From positions 1 to 32,942 of the forward strand of contig JAIXXZ010000081.1 in the NCBI GenBank assembly GCA_027490465.1: a stretch of DNA of 32,942 bases. Direction: 5' to 3'. The translations under genes were made by a program, and so were the position numbers. Position 1 is the stretch's first letter. Each line of letters begins with the position of its first letter. Positions 1-7,895 of this stretch are shown in pieces. This stretch comes from Oxalobacteraceae bacterium (GTDB taxonomy: Bacteria; Pseudomonadota; Gammaproteobacteria; Burkholderiales; Burkholderiaceae_D). The notes under the pieces were generated by a model. That model was not told the origin of the DNA, ran no database searches, and was given only the letters and a program-made list of their open reading frames with translations.

Positions 1-600
1 CCCGTAGGTTCGCTATGCGGCATTTTTCGGCAGAAGATCGAGGATTTCGATCGATCGGGTCCCTATATTGTTGTTGACCCGGAACGCGCACAAATCTATC
101 GCAATCGCATTGCAGAGGCCGTGTCAGGTGGCGAGAAAAAGCGATTGATCGGTATCTGCTGGAGGAGCGGTGTCATAGAACCGACGCGTAATTCTGGCTA
201 CACCACGTTGGATGCCTGGGAGGACATTTTTTCCATACCGGATATCCAATTGGTGAATTTGCAATATGGTAAATGCGAAGAAGAAATACTCGCTGTCGAA
301 GAAAAATTCAACATCCAAATTCTTCGTTGGAGCGACTTAAATCTGCAAAATGATCTCGATGGCGTTTTTGCGTTGATGTCGTGTCTTGATGAGGTGGTCA
401 CTGTTGCTACAGCAGTAAACTCCATGGCTGGCGCTGTAGGCGCTAGAGTAAAAGCGATTTTTGGTTCAAACTTGGGGTGGCCGCATTTGGGGACTGATCG
501 TTATCCGTTTTTCCCCAAAACCCATTGCTACATGGCTGAAAAAGGGCAGGTGGCGGCAGACATGCTTACATTGGTCGCACGAGACCTACGAGCCTGCTGA
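1..600 (+). CDS. Glycosyltransferase-like C-terminal domain protein (5' truncated)
   Basis: The reading frame is open from the first base and ends at TGA 598-600, so only the last 199 residues are seen. The visible part matches the C-terminal half of GT-B-fold proteins of the GT9/GT41 type, often fused to TPRs in flagellar glycosylation loci. A strand of the form IGICWRSG (about residue 47) is followed by a basic TR motif, a LQYGKCEEE segment, and a Rossmann-like C-terminal part with DEVVTVATAVNSMAGAVGA, the usual sugar-nucleotide-binding helix. It converges on pseI with a 34-bp gap. Its position suggests a role in glycan transfer to flagellin, but this is inferred from context. The acceptor and donor sugars cannot be read from the fragment. 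Confidence 0.6.
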   Translation, partial: PVGSLCGIFRQKIEDFDRSGPYIVVDPERAQIYRNRIAEAVSGGEKKRLIGICWRSGVIEPTRNSGYTTLDAWEDIFSIPDIQLVNLQYGKCEEEILAVEEKFNIQILRWSDLNLQNDLDGVFALMSCLDEVVTVATAVNSMAGAVGARVKAIFGSNLGWPHLGTDRYPFFPKTHCYMAEKGQVAADMLTLVARDLRAC

Positions 601-634
601 TTCGGTCAACTCGGCTAATTCAGTTTGCGGTGGA

Positions 635-1693
635 TCAGCTATCCACATGGGTAAATTGCACAGCTGTACCTTTGATAACATCCGATTTGACGCGACAGCC
701 AACAATACGGTCTTTATATTTAGGCGCAAGACCAAATCCTGGTCGAATACTTCGAACAGCATCTGGGGTGATGATGTCGCCTTTTTTTAAGTCTTTCACA
801 AAATACAGCGATCGACGGAACTGAACATTATCTTTTTCGCTAGATTGACGACCATAGTCAATTCTTCCTAACGCCTGCCAGACGCTACGTGATGACTGAC
901 AGAGTAATGCCAGATCTGCAGGCTCCATTGAAAAACTGTCGTCTGGGCCGCCGCCTGTGCGATCTAACGTGAAATGCTTTTCGATGATCGAAGCACCTAG
1001 TGCGACAGCAGCAATTGCAGTGCTGTTCTCAAGGGTATGGTCGGACAAGCCAGTGACAAGCCCGAATCGCTGCCGCATATCAGCCAGAGTCCGTAGATTG
1101 TAATCGGAGGCGGGTGCTGGGTAGCCGCTCACGCAGTGCAGTATGGCTATCTCTTTGCAACCCCCGTCGCGCGCCGCTTCTACTGCATCGGCTATTTCAT
1201 CCTCGTTGGCCATGCCAGTGGAAATTATCATGGGCTTGCCAGTCCCTGCAACATAACGGATCAACGGTATATCAATTGCCTCAAAAGATGCGATCTTGTA
1301 AGCGGGCGCATTTAGATCCTCAAGCAAATCGACGGCAGTCGTATCGAATGGCGAACTGAAGATTGTGATGTCAAGTTTGCGAGCATGATCAAACAAGGGA
1401 GCGTGCCAATCCCAAGGCATATGAGCCTCTTGATAAAGGTCGAATAAAGTACGGCCATCCCAAAGGCCACCCTCAATGTGGAATTCTTTGTTGTCGCAAT
1501 CTATGGTGATGGTGTCAGGGCGGTAGGTCTGTAGTTTCACGGCATCCGCGCCCGCGTGACGAGCAGCCTCAATAAGTTTAAATGCTTTTTCGATACTGCC
1601 ATTATGGTTTGCGGACATCTCGGCGATAACGTATGGCGGTGCATCTTCCGAAATCAAGCGGCCATTGATTCGGATGCATACTGGACGCTTCAT
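635..1693 (-). CDS. pseI: Pseudaminic acid synthase PseI (NeuB family)
   Basis: Condenses 2,4-diacetamido-2,4,6-trideoxy-L-altrose with phosphoenolpyruvate to give pseudaminic acid in the cytoplasm. The 352-residue length is normal for the family. An N-terminal TIM-barrel NeuB domain spans about residues 15-260, with IAEMSANHNGS, DAVKLQTY, FSSPFD, ISTGMA, ILHCVSGYPAP and LSDHT typical of PseI/NeuB, and GASIIEKHFTLDR near residue 240. A SAF (antifreeze-like) domain covers about 290-350 with RRSLYFVKDLKKGDII. The ATG at 1693 overlaps the upstream pseGH stop by 4 bp (ATGA), so the two are translationally coupled. It is the last gene of the minus-strand pse operon. The choice of PseI over sialic or legionaminic acid synthase rests mainly on its neighbours pseB, pseC, pseF and pseGH. 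Confidence 0.93.
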   Translation of the reverse strand: MKRPVCIRINGRLISEDAPPYVIAEMSANHNGSIEKAFKLIEAARHAGADAVKLQTYRPDTITIDCDNKEFHIEGGLWDGRTLFDLYQEAHMPWDWHAPLFDHARKLDITIFSSPFDTTAVDLLEDLNAPAYKIASFEAIDIPLIRYVAGTGKPMIISTGMANEDEIADAVEAARDGGCKEIAILHCVSGYPAPASDYNLRTLADMRQRFGLVTGLSDHTLENSTAIAAVALGASIIEKHFTLDRTGGGPDDSFSMEPADLALLCQSSRSVWQALGRIDYGRQSSEKDNVQFRRSLYFVKDLKKGDIITPDAVRSIRPGFGLAPKYKDRIVGCRVKSDVIKGTAVQFTHVDS

Positions 1694-3264
1694 AGATTAG
1701 CTCCTTGCACATTTTTCCATTCTTCGCGCAGCAACTCAAATGACAATAGCGGTTCACAAGAAGCCAGCTCGTCGTTTGTTGCTTTGGGACGAAAACCTAA
1801 TTTAAGATGGAAATTTATCGAGGCTATATTTTCTGGCAGCACACGCCCCCGTAATTTGGGAAGCATTAGGTTATCAAAGGCATGTCTGAGCGCTAGTCTG
1901 CCGAGCAAGGTTCCACTTCCCTTGGGTGCATTTGGTGCCGCGTAAAAACCCCATTCTGATTGTAATTTTTCTCTCAGGCCGGAGAACTGGACAAAGCCGA
2001 TGGGGCATCCCATCCACTCTGCTATGAGCAACTGTCGATCAGGATCCATGCCTGCGCTGCGGAACCACGCCAAATGATCGTTAGGCGTAATATCATGCGA
2101 GTTAAGCATATGCTCCCTGATTGAGGGTGTGTTGCGCCATTTGAGTACTAATGCGAGATCATGCTCTTCCATCGGACGTAACTGCGCTTGGATCTGCTTA
2201 ATCATTGCGGTAGCTACCGATACCGAACCGTGTCCGTCGGTGATGGACGCACACGCGGCTGAGAGTTTCTCGAGCGCACCTCCCTTAAGAAAAGCCAACA
2301 TATTATCCGAGATAAGCGGTGCTCCAGGTGGAGCGGTGGAGGCGAGCAGGACACGGTGGTCAGCTGCCAGTGAGTTTGCACCAACCCTTTGGTTTTCGGC
2401 AATAGGAATAATAATTGAAGGCAAGCCCATGCAGCATCTTTCGAGTGCGGAAACTCCTCCTGCGCCAATTGCCAAATCACTTTGTGCCATCAAGTCCGCC
2501 ATGTTGTCGACATCTTCGAGAACACGTGTCGGCAGAGGCATACGCGAAGCAACTTCTTTGATCTCTGCGATCCATGGCGAGTGCGGTCCGATCACGACGG
2601 TTATTTTTGCATTTTGATTGGCGGTACAGCTTGCGAGTGAAGTTAGCACTTCTGAGCTGATATTGTCCTTGTCGACACCGCCCATACATATCAGAATTTC
2701 GCGCAAATCATTTCGGTTACGGCTAAGGCTGCGCGCACGATGTAACGCAAATTCGGAGCGCAGAAGTGCATACGTGGGGCCAGCTAGGATTTCACAATTA
2801 AGTGATACAAGATCTATGTAATCTTCTCTTTTTCGACCTGGGTTTTGGTCCAGTAAAAGATCGCAATCATGCGGGCGGCTGGCCAGATCATCTATGACCA
2901 TTAGGCGACTGCAGGCACCGCGAGCGCGAGATTCCCATTCGGCCCCTATTGAATAATGGTCGACAACCAGCCAGTCGACCTTCTCTGGCAGCGCAGCCAG
3001 GGTTTGCATAACATCGATTTCCCATGTTGCACCGAGCTGCGGGTTATGGTTTTTTAGTTCGGAATGTTGATAATTCGATTGTGGTAGCGCAACCACGCCA
3101 AACCCAGACTGCTTAATTTTATTAATCAGATTGCCCTGATGTGGCCTACAGATGAAGACGCAGTTTGCGCCGTGCCTACGTAGCTCGACAGCCAGGGTAA
3201 GGCAGCGCATCACATGGCCATTGCCAAGTTCTATCGAAGCGTCTGTTCGGATTGCGACCAACAT
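1690..3264 (-). CDS. pseG: PseG-PseH fusion: UDP-sugar hydrolase plus N-acetyltransferase
   Basis: A 524-residue bifunctional protein. Residues 1 to about 340 match PseG, the GT-B-like hydrolase that removes UDP from UDP-2,4-diacetamido-2,4,6-trideoxy-beta-L-altropyranose: it opens IRTDASIELGNGHVMRCLTL, then shows VVDHYSI, VIDDLASRPHDCD, LLDQNPG, ILICMGGVD and IGAGGVSALERCCMGLPSI. Residues about 360-510 match PseH, the GNAT acetyltransferase that N4-acetylates the preceding intermediate: LRPMEEHDLALVLKWRN at the start, then ECxIGFVQF-like and GSGTLLGRLAL acetyl-CoA-binding stretches. In Campylobacter and Helicobacter these are two proteins, so here steps 3 and 4 of the pathway share one chain. 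It starts 4 bp downstream of the methylase and overlaps pseI by 4 bp. No stop or frame break occurs at the junction, so the fusion appears genuine. Confidence 0.9.
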   Translation of the reverse strand: MLVAIRTDASIELGNGHVMRCLTLAVELRRHGANCVFICRPHQGNLINKIKQSGFGVVALPQSNYQHSELKNHNPQLGATWEIDVMQTLAALPEKVDWLVVDHYSIGAEWESRARGACSRLMVIDDLASRPHDCDLLLDQNPGRKREDYIDLVSLNCEILAGPTYALLRSEFALHRARSLSRNRNDLREILICMGGVDKDNISSEVLTSLASCTANQNAKITVVIGPHSPWIAEIKEVASRMPLPTRVLEDVDNMADLMAQSDLAIGAGGVSALERCCMGLPSIIIPIAENQRVGANSLAADHRVLLASTAPPGAPLISDNMLAFLKGGALEKLSAACASITDGHGSVSVATAMIKQIQAQLRPMEEHDLALVLKWRNTPSIREHMLNSHDITPNDHLAWFRSAGMDPDRQLLIAEWMGCPIGFVQFSGLREKLQSEWGFYAAPNAPKGSGTLLGRLALRHAFDNLMLPKLRGRVLPENIASINFHLKLGFRPKATNDELASCEPLLSFELLREEWKNVQGANL

Positions 3265-3268
3265 AAAT

Positions 3269-3898
3269 TTAGAACTTTTGTTTTTCTAGTAGAAACCAGT
3301 TGATGTCATCTTGTGGAAAATTGGGATCGCGACGGTAGGCGAATCCGTAATCAATAAGCTTCATAATTGGATGGCGATCTAGAATATCACCCGCGAAATC
3401 TCGTTTAAAAAGTCTGTCGGAGTGGCCGCGGTAAGTGATGGCGACCGGGGACGGATTGTAGTACTCCGCTATTAGAAGGTAGCGCCCGGTAGATGCTACT
3501 AGGTTGTCATATACGACGGGGAGCATATCCGGGTTAATGTGGATGAGAACGCCTTTGATTAGAGCTAGATCCCAAGTGCGTGATGGTTCGAATTCAAGGA
3601 TGGACTGGTTTAAAACCTCAGCATTGGGTAATGCCTCTTTAAGAAGTGAGGCAGCTTGCATATTGATCTCAACTGCGTGCTGTTCCTGCAATGGATAAAG
3701 AAGCTTGAGTGCCTTAAGGTTCATGCCGATGTTGGCGCCGAACTCTATGCAGGAGTCTGGCCGTATAACTTGTCGCAGAGCTGTACTAAAAAAAGCCAGA
3801 TTTGAGGCGAGCAGTTGATCACCCTGATTGCGCTCTATGTAATCGGTGCCGAATTCACCAGCCCAAAAGTTTTCTTGGATAGTTATGTAGTTTTTCAT
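3269..3898 (-). CDS. Pseudaminic acid biosynthesis-associated methylase
   Basis: A 209-residue class I SAM-dependent methyltransferase-like protein. SAM-binding motif I is CIEFGANIGMNLKALKLL at about residue 50, an acidic strand AVEIN follows at about 77, and a DLALIKGVLIHINPD segment sits near 110. The opening TIQENFWAGEFGTDYIERN is characteristic of the methylase family found within pse/leg operons (TIGR03587 type). It sits between pseF (14-bp gap) and pseGH (4-bp gap) in the same operon, so it probably methylates pseudaminic acid or a related intermediate. The substrate has not been established for the family as far as I know. The methyltransferase fold is clear; the assignment to the pse pathway comes from family recognition and context. 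Confidence 0.82.
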   Translation of the reverse strand: MKNYITIQENFWAGEFGTDYIERNQGDQLLASNLAFFSTALRQVIRPDSCIEFGANIGMNLKALKLLYPLQEQHAVEINMQAASLLKEALPNAEVLNQSILEFEPSRTWDLALIKGVLIHINPDMLPVVYDNLVASTGRYLLIAEYYNPSPVAITYRGHSDRLFKRDFAGDILDRHPIMKLIDYGFAYRRDPNFPQDDINWFLLEKQKF

Positions 3899-3912
3899 GG
3901 ACTTGAGTCTCT

Positions 3913-4596
3913 TTAAAGCATTGATTGATGCAATTTCTCAGCACGTTTCCAGTCATCTGGTGTGTCAATATCAACCACGCGCCACGCTGGTATTGGAAAG
4001 CCAACAGCACTGCAGTGAATGTGCGGATTGTTACCCCAAGCTGAGCATTTCCCCCAGTAGAACTGGCCAGCATCAAAATACGCAGATTCGAGATCTTGGG
4101 TACGAGCTAATTCGTTTTCCGGATAGAGTGGGAATATCTTTCCTTTCGCATCTCGACGTAGCGCGCGCTGTACTGCCGACGGGAACTCAGTAATTGGAAA
4201 GCAGTAGTCCGCATCGCTTGTTAAAAGAAGATCAAATGAGGCTTTCAGATCGTCAATCTCAATGAAGGGGACGCAAGGATAAATGCAGCAAGCAATATCC
4301 ACAGGTAGACCGAGCGCTCTGCAGGCTTCTATCGCGTGAACAACTACTTTTACAGTAGGCGTATGGTCATCGGATAAATCGGCCGGACGTATGAATGGCG
4401 TTTCAGCGCCAAGCCCTCTGGCAATTTCGCTAATTTCCGTATCGTCTGTCGACACGATCACGTGGTCGAATAGTCCGGAACTGCGAGCCGCATCAATCGC
4501 GTAGGCAATCATTGGCTTGCCACCGAAAGTGAGCACGTTCTTTTTGTGTATGCGCTTGCTGCCACCACGAGCAGGTATTATCGCGATTTTATCCAT
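3913..4596 (-). CDS. pseF: CMP-pseudaminic acid cytidylyltransferase PseF
   Basis: Activates pseudaminic acid with CTP to give CMP-pseudaminic acid, the donor used for flagellin glycosylation. The family signature IIPARGGSKRIHKKN lies at the N-terminus (CTP-binding loop), followed by GKPMIAYAID, VSTDDTEI, ETPFIRPADLSDD and a C-terminal DIDTPDDWKRAE motif. I start it at ATG 4596 rather than the in-frame ATG at 4620. This places the conserved IIPARGG motif four residues in, as in the family, with an AGAGG-like ribosome site about 8 bases upstream, and gives 227 residues. It overlaps the end of pseC by 19 bp, suggesting coupled translation, and is followed 14 bp later by the methylase gene. Confidence 0.92.
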   Translation of the reverse strand: MDKIAIIPARGGSKRIHKKNVLTFGGKPMIAYAIDAARSSGLFDHVIVSTDDTEISEIARGLGAETPFIRPADLSDDHTPTVKVVVHAIEACRALGLPVDIACCIYPCVPFIEIDDLKASFDLLLTSDADYCFPITEFPSAVQRALRRDAKGKIFPLYPENELARTQDLESAYFDAGQFYWGKCSAWGNNPHIHCSAVGFPIPAWRVVDIDTPDDWKRAEKLHQSML

Positions 4597-5765
4597 TGAA
4601 GCGCCTCTGCTACGCAGCATACGATGTAATTTTGCTGAGACTCAGTCAGGTCCGGGAAGAGCGGTAGGCTGATTGCCTGGGTGTAGTGGCGCTCGGCTTG
4701 CGGGAAATCACCCTCATGAAAACCTAAGTTTTGGTAATACGGCTGGAGGTGCACGGGAATATAATGCAAATTCACTCCCACTTTCGATTCGAGCAGTCGC
4801 TCGAAGACCTGACGGTAGGGCACTTTGCAGCTGTCGGTTTGCAATTTCACTACGTATAAATGCCAGGCGCTCTTCGTTTCGGGGATGCGACCGGGCGGAG
4901 TCAACGGCAGAGCGGACAGTAAAGTATCGTACCGCAATGCCAGCTCGTTGCGACGGGCGGTGAATTGATCCAGCCGCGAGAGTTGGCTAAGTCCCAGTGC
5001 AGCCTGCAGTTCGGTCATGCGATAATTGAATCCAAGTTCAATTTGCTGGTAGTACCATGGGCCATCTGGCGCGTGGGTCATTAACGTCGGGTCGCGCGTA
5101 ATCCCATGGCTACGTAATCTCTCCATCTTTGCGGCGAGCCGAGAGTTATTCGTAAGCGCCATACCTCCTTCGGCGCAAGTAATAATTTTCACTGGATGGA
5201 AGCTGAAGATCGTGATGTCGCTGTAGCGGCAAGTGCCCACGGGTTCACCACGATAATAGGCGCCTATTGCGTGCGACGCATCTTCTATGACGCGAAAGTT
5301 ATACTCCTTGGATAACTCGTGTATTTCGGCCATATCGCAGGGTTGACCACTGAAATGTACTGGTACGACAATTTTGGGAAGGCGACCATCGCTCCGGGCT
5401 TTCCTTAGTTTTTCCTCTAGCCGCTCAACACTCAGGTTCGATGTAATCGGGTCAATATCCACGAAGTCAACATCTGCCCCGCAGTAGCGAGCACAGTTGG
5501 CGCTCGCAACGAACGTAATAGGACTCGTCCAAAGCAGATCACCTGGTCCTAGGTCCAGTGCGATACAAGCAATATGCAGAGCTGAAGTTGCACTGTTGAC
5601 TGCAACTGAGTGAGCCGCTGCGCAGCGCTCTGCCACTGCTCGCTCGAATGCGGGCACTACTGGTCCTTGGGTTAGCCAGTCGCTGCGTAGTATCTCGACC
5701 ACTGCACGTATATCAGCTTCGTCAATGCTCTGTCGGCCATAGGGTATTGTGGTTCGTGCGTCCAT
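4578..5765 (-). CDS. pseC: UDP-4-amino-4,6-dideoxy-N-acetyl-beta-L-altrosamine transaminase PseC
   Basis: PLP-dependent sugar aminotransferase of the DegT/DnrJ/EryC1/StrS family, second step of pseudaminic acid synthesis, acting on the 4-keto product of PseB. At 395 residues it is of normal length. The N-terminus IPYGRQSIDEADIRAVVEIL is typical of PseC. The PLP site is visible as EDASHAIGAYYRG (about 161-173) and SFHPVKIITCAEGG with the Schiff-base lysine at K193. Later motifs are GFNYRMTELQAALGLSQL (about 245) and VGVNLHYIPVHLQPYY. The ATG at 5765 lies 3 bp after the pseB stop, and the 3' end overlaps pseF, so the gene is inside the tightly packed operon. Confidence 0.93.
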   Translation of the reverse strand: MDARTTIPYGRQSIDEADIRAVVEILRSDWLTQGPVVPAFERAVAERCAAAHSVAVNSATSALHIACIALDLGPGDLLWTSPITFVASANCARYCGADVDFVDIDPITSNLSVERLEEKLRKARSDGRLPKIVVPVHFSGQPCDMAEIHELSKEYNFRVIEDASHAIGAYYRGEPVGTCRYSDITIFSFHPVKIITCAEGGMALTNNSRLAAKMERLRSHGITRDPTLMTHAPDGPWYYQQIELGFNYRMTELQAALGLSQLSRLDQFTARRNELALRYDTLLSALPLTPPGRIPETKSAWHLYVVKLQTDSCKVPYRQVFERLLESKVGVNLHYIPVHLQPYYQNLGFHEGDFPQAERHYTQAISLPLFPDLTESQQNYIVCCVAEALQWIKSR

Positions 5766-5768
5766 TAT

Positions 5769-6806
5769 TCAAACCGGTTCGAATTGTGGATCTACATGCA
5801 TTCGTATAAGTGAGCGGATTTGCTCTATTGATAAGAAATCTGGGTTGCTGCCCGAGTTATAAAAAAAGTCGGGATCGACAGCCGTTGCTCTGCGTCGCTG
5901 CAGGTAGTCATGAACGTTGCCAGCGGCTTGAAGAATTGCGAAATAGGGACCAAGGTCCACCGTATTGGGGCTGTCACTTGGCGTTATCATTTCCTCATGC
6001 AATTTTTCGCCAGGGCGTGTACCGATCACTTTATGTTTGCAGTGCGGGCCAACAGCTTCGGCGACATCGGTGATACGGTAGGAGGGAATTTTTGGTACGA
6101 AGATCTCGCCACCGACCGCTTGCTCCAGCGCCCACAAGACCATCTCGACGCCATCATCGAGCGAAATATTAAACCGAGTCATGCTCGGGTCGGTGATCGG
6201 CAGCACGCCGGTCTTGGCTTTGTTCATAAAGAAGGGAATTACTGAGCCACGCGAACCCATGACATTGCCATATCGGACGACCGAGAAGCGCAGATCGCGT
6301 TCACCTCTGAAATTGTTGGCCGCAACGAACAGCTTGTCACTGCAGAGCTTGGTTGCACCATAGAGATTGATTGGAGCAGCTGCCTTGTCGGTGGATAGTG
6401 CCACCACGCGCTTGACACCCATATCCATGCAGGCCTCGATCAGATTTTGCGCCCCCATGATATTGGTCTTGATGAATTCGAAGGGGTTGTACTCAGCAGC
6501 CGGTACTTGTTTGAGCGCTGCAGCATGGACCACAGTGTCAATACCTTCAAGAGCACGCCGGAGCCTGCGCTCATCACGTACATCACCGATAAAAAATCGC
6601 AGGGCAGGGTACTGGTCTGCGGGGAACTCCTGCTGCATTTCAAACTGTTTGAGCTCATCGCGACTGAATACGACCAGTCTCTTCACTTTGGGACAATGGT
6701 CGAGAACGGCGCGGACGAAAGCCTTGCCAAATGATCCGGTACCCCCGGTGATCAATATCGACCGGTCACAGATATCCCGGCTTTGATTTTTTGTTCGAAT
6801 GTCCAT
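5769..6806 (-). CDS. pseB: UDP-N-acetylglucosamine 4,6-dehydratase (inverting) PseB
   Basis: First enzyme of the pseudaminic acid pathway: NADP-dependent dehydration and C5 epimerisation of UDP-GlcNAc. An extended SDR fold is shown by the SILITGGTGSFGKAFVRAVL nucleotide-binding motif, VFSRDELKQFEMQQEF, HAAALKQVPAAEYNP, STDKAAAPINLYGATK (catalytic Asp-Lys and Tyr-xxx-Lys region) and GNVMGSRGSVIPFF. I start at ATG 6806, giving 345 residues and 15 residues before the conserved SILITGG. The upstream in-frame ATG at 6890 would add 28 residues not expected in the family. Neither start has a strong ribosome site, so the start is uncertain. It is the first gene of the minus-strand pse operon. Confidence 0.93.
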   Translation of the reverse strand: MDIRTKNQSRDICDRSILITGGTGSFGKAFVRAVLDHCPKVKRLVVFSRDELKQFEMQQEFPADQYPALRFFIGDVRDERRLRRALEGIDTVVHAAALKQVPAAEYNPFEFIKTNIMGAQNLIEACMDMGVKRVVALSTDKAAAPINLYGATKLCSDKLFVAANNFRGERDLRFSVVRYGNVMGSRGSVIPFFMNKAKTGVLPITDPSMTRFNISLDDGVEMVLWALEQAVGGEIFVPKIPSYRITDVAEAVGPHCKHKVIGTRPGEKLHEEMITPSDSPNTVDLGPYFAILQAAGNVHDYLQRRRATAVDPDFFYNSGSNPDFLSIEQIRSLIRMHVDPQFEPV

Positions 6807-7109
6807 TTTTTGACAATCCAAGTTGGTTTGCGAACATGCTAGCAGAAACTGTGCCGACCTGGTATTTCCTTGCAAGGCGCTGTTTTTCATTGATTTTCAT
6901 GCGGTAGTGGATTCTCCAGCCTTGCAGCTGCCACTCGCCATCGCTGTGGAAAGTATTGGCCGCTGCGGCAAGGCATTGCCACTTTTTTGCCGCTGCAACG
7001 AGGGTAGGCCCTACAAAGAGAGGTTTTTATCCGTGTTTGCTGCTTCGAGAGTGGGTATGGGATTGGCTTAAGTTTGGGCAAGCTCAGGCTGAAGGTGTGT
7101 CGGATTGGT
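6807..7109. other. Divergent intergenic region between the pse operon and the sigma-54 flagellar genes
   Basis: This stretch should contain the promoter of the minus-strand pse operon. I find no convincing sigma-70, sigma-28 or correctly spaced sigma-54 element on the minus strand. A sigma-54-like sequence at 6968-6981 has one base too few between its GG and GC. No conserved gene is visible here; short open frames on both strands look like chance. Confidence 0.4.
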
Positions 7110-7125
7110 TGGCATCAGATTTGCT
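7110..7125 (+). promoter_or_regulatory. Sigma-54 promoter for the TPR-like gene
   Basis: TGGCAT-CAGAT-TTGCT: GG at 7111-7112 and GC at 7123-7124 with exactly 10 bases between, matching the -24/-12 consensus TGGCAC-N5-TTGC. Transcription would begin near 7135, leaving about 74 bases of leader before the ATG at 7209. The element is nearly identical to those at 7809 and 14386. Confidence 0.8.
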
Positions 7126-7208
7126 TATTAGCGCTTCGCAAGTCATCTTGTAAGTCAACATCGATATGTGTTGTTGCCCTAATTCGTTGCTTAAGGAGTT
7201 TATTGTTC

Positions 7209-7676
7209 ATGGCCAACCTCGCGCGGGAACTAATTATTAATGCTGACAGCGGACAAGCTTTCAGCGCTATGCAGATTTCACGATTTTCTCCTCATGAAAT
7301 AAGAATTGCCATTCAGGCTCTGATGGGCGAGGACAGGGATGCATTGGCTTATGCGCTGGGTGACGCTGGTCTTGCGCTTTACCCTGAGAGCGAGGACATC
7401 CTTGCGATTACCTCGCTGTTGGCGGTAGTTCGTGAAGACTGGCCGCAGGCGGTTGATCTGTTGAAGCAGTTAATTGAAATGCAGGGCGCGCAGGCAACGG
7501 TGTTTACCCACTCGATGCTGATTCGCTCGTTGCGCTGCAATTTGGATTTGGCGGAGGCGTTCGAGGCAGCTGGTATTGCGCTTTCCTTGTTCCCAGAGCA
7601 CCCGGAATTACTAAAAGAGTATGACGCTTTGGCAGATGTCCTCGGACTCTGTGCGGTACAGGCGCACCAGGATTAA
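7209..7676 (+). CDS. Small TPR-like helical protein upstream of flagellin
   Basis: I take ATG 7209 as the start, giving 155 residues, because AAGGAG at 7193-7198 lies 10 bases upstream; an in-frame ATG at 7074 lies upstream of the sigma-54 promoter and would not be transcribed from it. The protein begins MANLARELIINADSG and is predicted to be all-helical. It has 34-residue-like helical pairs such as DALAYALGDAGLALYPESED, a central DWPQAVDLLKQLIEM segment, and a late pair DLAEAFEAAGIALSLFPEHP, matching the TPR pattern of A, G/A, L and P positions. It has no signal peptide or membrane helix. I do not recognise a named family. Shared sigma-54 control and its place directly before flagellin suggest a flagellar role, possibly as an export chaperone or a regulator, but this is inference. 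Confidence 0.7.
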   Translation: MANLARELIINADSGQAFSAMQISRFSPHEIRIAIQALMGEDRDALAYALGDAGLALYPESEDILAITSLLAVVREDWPQAVDLLKQLIEMQGAQATVFTHSMLIRSLRCNLDLAEAFEAAGIALSLFPEHPELLKEYDALADVLGLCAVQAHQD

Positions 7677-7808
7677 GAAGTTTAATTATTATTTTAATAA
7701 TGGCAATTTGCTGCCGGAATTTCGACAGATTTTGCCACTTTGGATTTGCCGGGGATTTAAGCTCACCCTGAATTCTTGTAACTAATTGAATTAAATAGAG
7801 TTTTTATC

Positions 7809-7824
7809 TGGCATAAGGTTTGCT
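7809..7824 (+). promoter_or_regulatory. Sigma-54 promoter for flagellin
   Basis: TGGCAT-AAGGT-TTGCT: GG at 7810-7811 and GC at 7822-7823, 10 bases apart. The predicted start of transcription is near 7835, about 60 bases before the flagellin ATG at 7896. A good ribosome site, GAAGGAG, lies at 7881-7887. No sigma-28 (TAAA-N15-GCCGATAA) element was seen, so this flagellin appears to be sigma-54 driven. Confidence 0.85.
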
Positions 7825-7895
7825 TAGATTTCTATTGACGGGTATCGCCCCGAGATTATTTAAGCAGGACCCTGGAGCCGGAAGGAGAAACCAGA

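Noticed and set aside
6766..6900. Minus-strand 44-codon ORF overlapping the pseB start (MKINEKQRLARKY...)
   Set aside because: It has no ribosome site or family resemblance and overlaps the pseB start in another frame; likely chance.
6968..6981. Sigma-54-like string on the minus strand upstream of pseB (TGGCAATGCCTTGC)
   Set aside because: Only 9 bases separate GG and GC; sigma-54 needs 10, so it is probably not functional.
7677..7808. AT-rich dyad (ATTATT ... AATAAT) after the TPR-like gene as a terminator
   Set aside because: The stem has only A-T pairs and no following T-run; too weak to support a terminator call.
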